Notes under the pieces: generated by a model
Told to the model about the DNA's origin: nothing
Databases searched by the model: none
Seen by the model: only the letters and a program-made list of their open reading frames with translations
Translations under genes and position numbers: made by a program
NCBI GenBank assembly: GCA_946477805.1
Contig: CAMKZP010000224.1
Coordinates: forward strand, 1 to 6,438
Origin: an uncultured Enterobacter sp.
GTDB lineage: Bacteria > Pseudomonadota > Gammaproteobacteria > Enterobacterales > Enterobacteriaceae
Length of the DNA stretch: 6,438 nucleotides
Reading direction: 5' to 3'
In this document: piece after piece, positions 5,216-6,438 of the stretch
Layout: every line of letters starts with the position of its first letter
Numbering within the stretch: the first letter of the stretch is position 1

Positions 5216-6115
5216 ATGGATTTTGCCAACGAGCTTCAGGCGCGCGTCGTTCGCGCCAACGACGCCCTGCGCCGGTTTATTGCACCACAGCCTTTTCAGA
5301 ACACTCCGCTGGTTGAGGCCATGCACTATGGCGCACTCTTGGGCGGTAAGCGCCTGCGTCCGTTCCTGGTGTACGCCACGGGCAAAATGTTTGGCATCAG
5401 CGAGACCACGCTGGACGCCCCGGCAGCCGCCGTTGAGTGCATCCATGCCTATTCGCTGATCCACGATGATTTACCGGCGATGGACGACGACGATCTGCGG
5501 CGCGGCCAGCCAACCTGCCATATCAAGTTTGGCGAAGCCAACGCTATTCTGGCGGGCGACGCGCTGCAAACGCTGGCATTCTCGATTTTGAGCGACGCGC
5601 CGATGGTTGAAGTGAGCGACCGCGATCGCCTGGCGATGGTGTCCGAACTGGCGATGGCCAGCGGCGTAGCGGGCATGTGCGGCGGTCAGGCGCTGGACTT
5701 AGAAGCGGAAGGCCATCAGGTGAATCTGGAACAGCTTGAGCGCATTCACCGTCATAAAACGGGCGCGCTGATCCGTGCAGCCGTTCGCCTGGGCGCCCTG
5801 AGCGCGGGGGAACAGGGGCGCAAAGCGCTGCCGATTCTGGACAGATACGCAGAAAGTATCGGTCTGGCATTCCAGGTTCAGGATGACATTCTGGATGTGG
5901 TGGGCGATACTGCAACATTGGGTAAACGTCAGGGTGCGGACCAGCAGCTTGGCAAGAGTACCTACCCCGCCCTGCTGGGCCTTGAGCAAGCCCAACGTAA
6001 AGCCCGGGATCTGATAGAGGATGCCCGCCAGTCTCTGAACCAGCTGGCCGCGCAATCGCTGGATACCTCGGCACTGGAAGCGCTAGCGGACTACATAATC
6101 CAGCGTGATAAATAA
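5216..6115 (+). CDS. ispA: IspA, farnesyl diphosphate synthase
   Basis: This cytoplasmic prenyltransferase condenses DMAPP with two IPP, via geranyl diphosphate, to make farnesyl diphosphate, the precursor of undecaprenyl lipid carrier, quinone side chains and heme O. The 299-residue length equals that of the E. coli enzyme. The first Asp-rich motif is DDLPAMDDDD at residues 84-93, carrying the two-residue insertion typical of bacterial type II FPP synthases. Tyr79 is five residues ahead of it, in the chain-length-determining region. The second Asp-rich motif is DDILD at 223-227. Substrate-binding GGKRLRP (43-49), LRRGQ (94-98), KT (181-182) and Lys247 are all present. The ATG directly abuts the xseB stop, and only GAG (5210-5212) resembles a Shine-Dalgarno, which favours translational coupling. 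dxs, the first enzyme of the same pathway, begins 25 nt downstream. Confidence 0.98.
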   Translation: MDFANELQARVVRANDALRRFIAPQPFQNTPLVEAMHYGALLGGKRLRPFLVYATGKMFGISETTLDAPAAAVECIHAYSLIHDDLPAMDDDDLRRGQPTCHIKFGEANAILAGDALQTLAFSILSDAPMVEVSDRDRLAMVSELAMASGVAGMCGGQALDLEAEGHQVNLEQLERIHRHKTGALIRAAVRLGALSAGEQGRKALPILDRYAESIGLAFQVQDDILDVVGDTATLGKRQGADQQLGKSTYPALLGLEQAQRKARDLIEDARQSLNQLAAQSLDTSALEALADYIIQRDK

Positions 6116-6140
6116 AACAACCTATCTCGATGAGCCTTTG

Positions 6141-6406
6141 ATGAGTTTTGATATTGCCAAATACCCGACGCTGGCGTTAATTGACTCCACCCAGGAGTTA
6201 CGTCTGTTGCCGAAAGAGAGCCTGCCGAAGCTGTGCGACGAACTGCGTCGCTACCTGCTCGACAGCGTGAGCCGCTCTAGCGGTCATTTCGCCTCCGGGC
6301 TTGGCACGGTTGAACTGACCGTGGCGCTCCATTACGTCTATAACACGCCGTTCGATCAGCTCATCTGGGACGTCGGCCACCAGGCCTATCCGCACAAAAT
6401 TCTGAC
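6141..6406 (+). CDS. dxs: Dxs, 1-deoxy-D-xylulose-5-phosphate synthase (3'-truncated)
   Basis: Dxs uses thiamin diphosphate to join pyruvate and glyceraldehyde 3-phosphate into DXP. It is the entry step of the MEP isoprenoid pathway and also feeds thiamin thiazole and pyridoxal phosphate synthesis. Only about 89 of the usual 620 residues are present, beginning MSFDIAKYPTLAL and ending at YPHKILT. Conserved His49 (SSGHFASGLG) and His80 (DVGHQAYPHK) are visible. The GDG cofactor motif near residue 150 lies beyond the contig. The true sequence stops at 6406 or 6407. The frame stays open through the adapter to the window end and would add a false CLLYTSDAAD tail. The ribosome binding site is weak (TGAG, 6131-6134). 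It is the third gene of the xseB-ispA-dxs operon, 25 nt after ispA. Confidence 0.96.
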
Positions 6407-6438
6407 CTGTCTCTTATACACATCTGACGCTGCCGACG
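6407..6438. other. Nextera adapter contamination (Tn5 mosaic end plus Read 1 adapter)
   Basis: CTGTCTCTTATACACATCT (6407-6425) is the reverse complement of the 19-bp Tn5 mosaic end used in tagmentation libraries. It continues as GACGCTGCCGACG (6426-6438), the reverse complement of the Nextera Read 1 adapter lacking only its last base. It interrupts dxs where E. coli continues with GRRDK. It is a sequencing artefact, not a mobile element. Confidence 0.98.

Noticed and set aside
4934..6074. Open frames on - opposite xseB and ispA (4934-5464, 5544-6074, 5699-6055)
   Set aside because: Shadows of conserved genes with no family resemblance and low-complexity composition.
1..6406. A previously undescribed multi-gene system
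   Set aside because: All eight genes are recognised housekeeping genes in the standard enterobacterial order, with intact active sites and no foreign-looking insert.
6407..6438. Genuine Tn5 or IS50 insertion into dxs
   Set aside because: The mosaic end is followed by the synthetic Nextera adapter rather than by IS50 sequence, and it lies exactly at the contig end.

Overview
The window is an ordinary core-chromosome segment from a member of the Enterobacteriaceae. It reads as a GC-rich, Enterobacter-like relative of Escherichia coli. Every protein is full-length-colinear with its E. coli counterpart as I remember it, and the gene order (yajR, yajQ, panE, yajL, thiI, xseB, ispA, dxs) is the one found in E. 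coli. I cannot fix genus or species without a database search. Both ends are contig ends: yajR lacks its N-terminal part at the left, and dxs is cut at the right.

Layout: (1) 1-1110, 3' part of yajR on +, a drug-efflux-type MFS transporter with a C-terminal YAM domain. It converges on yajQ (1143-1634, -) across a perfect bidirectional terminator. (2) 1635-1759, a divergent promoter region between yajQ and panE. It contains an 8-bp perfect inverted repeat whose spacer holds the likely yajQ -10. (3) 1760-3227, panE and yajL on +, overlapping by 38 nt, so they are co-transcribed. (4) 3228-3346, a convergent intergenic region with a strong bidirectional terminator, a probable second terminator for the thiI direction, and a REP-like palindromic repeat next to the thiI stop. 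(5) 3347-4795, thiI on -. (6) 4796-4972, a divergent regulatory region with a good extended -10 for thiI and a structured thiI leader. (7) 4973-6406, xseB, ispA and dxs on +, tightly packed as an operon. (8) 6407-6438, not biological: this is Nextera transposon-end plus adapter sequence.

How the genes fit together: IspA and Dxs belong to isoprenoid synthesis. Dxs makes DXP, which also feeds the thiamin thiazole ring, and ThiI supplies the sulfur for that ring as well as for 4-thiouridine in tRNA. PanE makes pantoate for coenzyme A. XseB is the small subunit of exonuclease VII. YajL is a DJ-1-family protein and YajQ a nucleotide-binding protein. I found no mobile element, CRISPR array, tRNA or rRNA, and no undescribed multi-gene system. 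The most consequential observation is the adapter contamination that would falsify the end of dxs. The most biologically interesting ones are the inverted repeats around the yajQ and thiI promoters and the hairpin-rich thiI leader.
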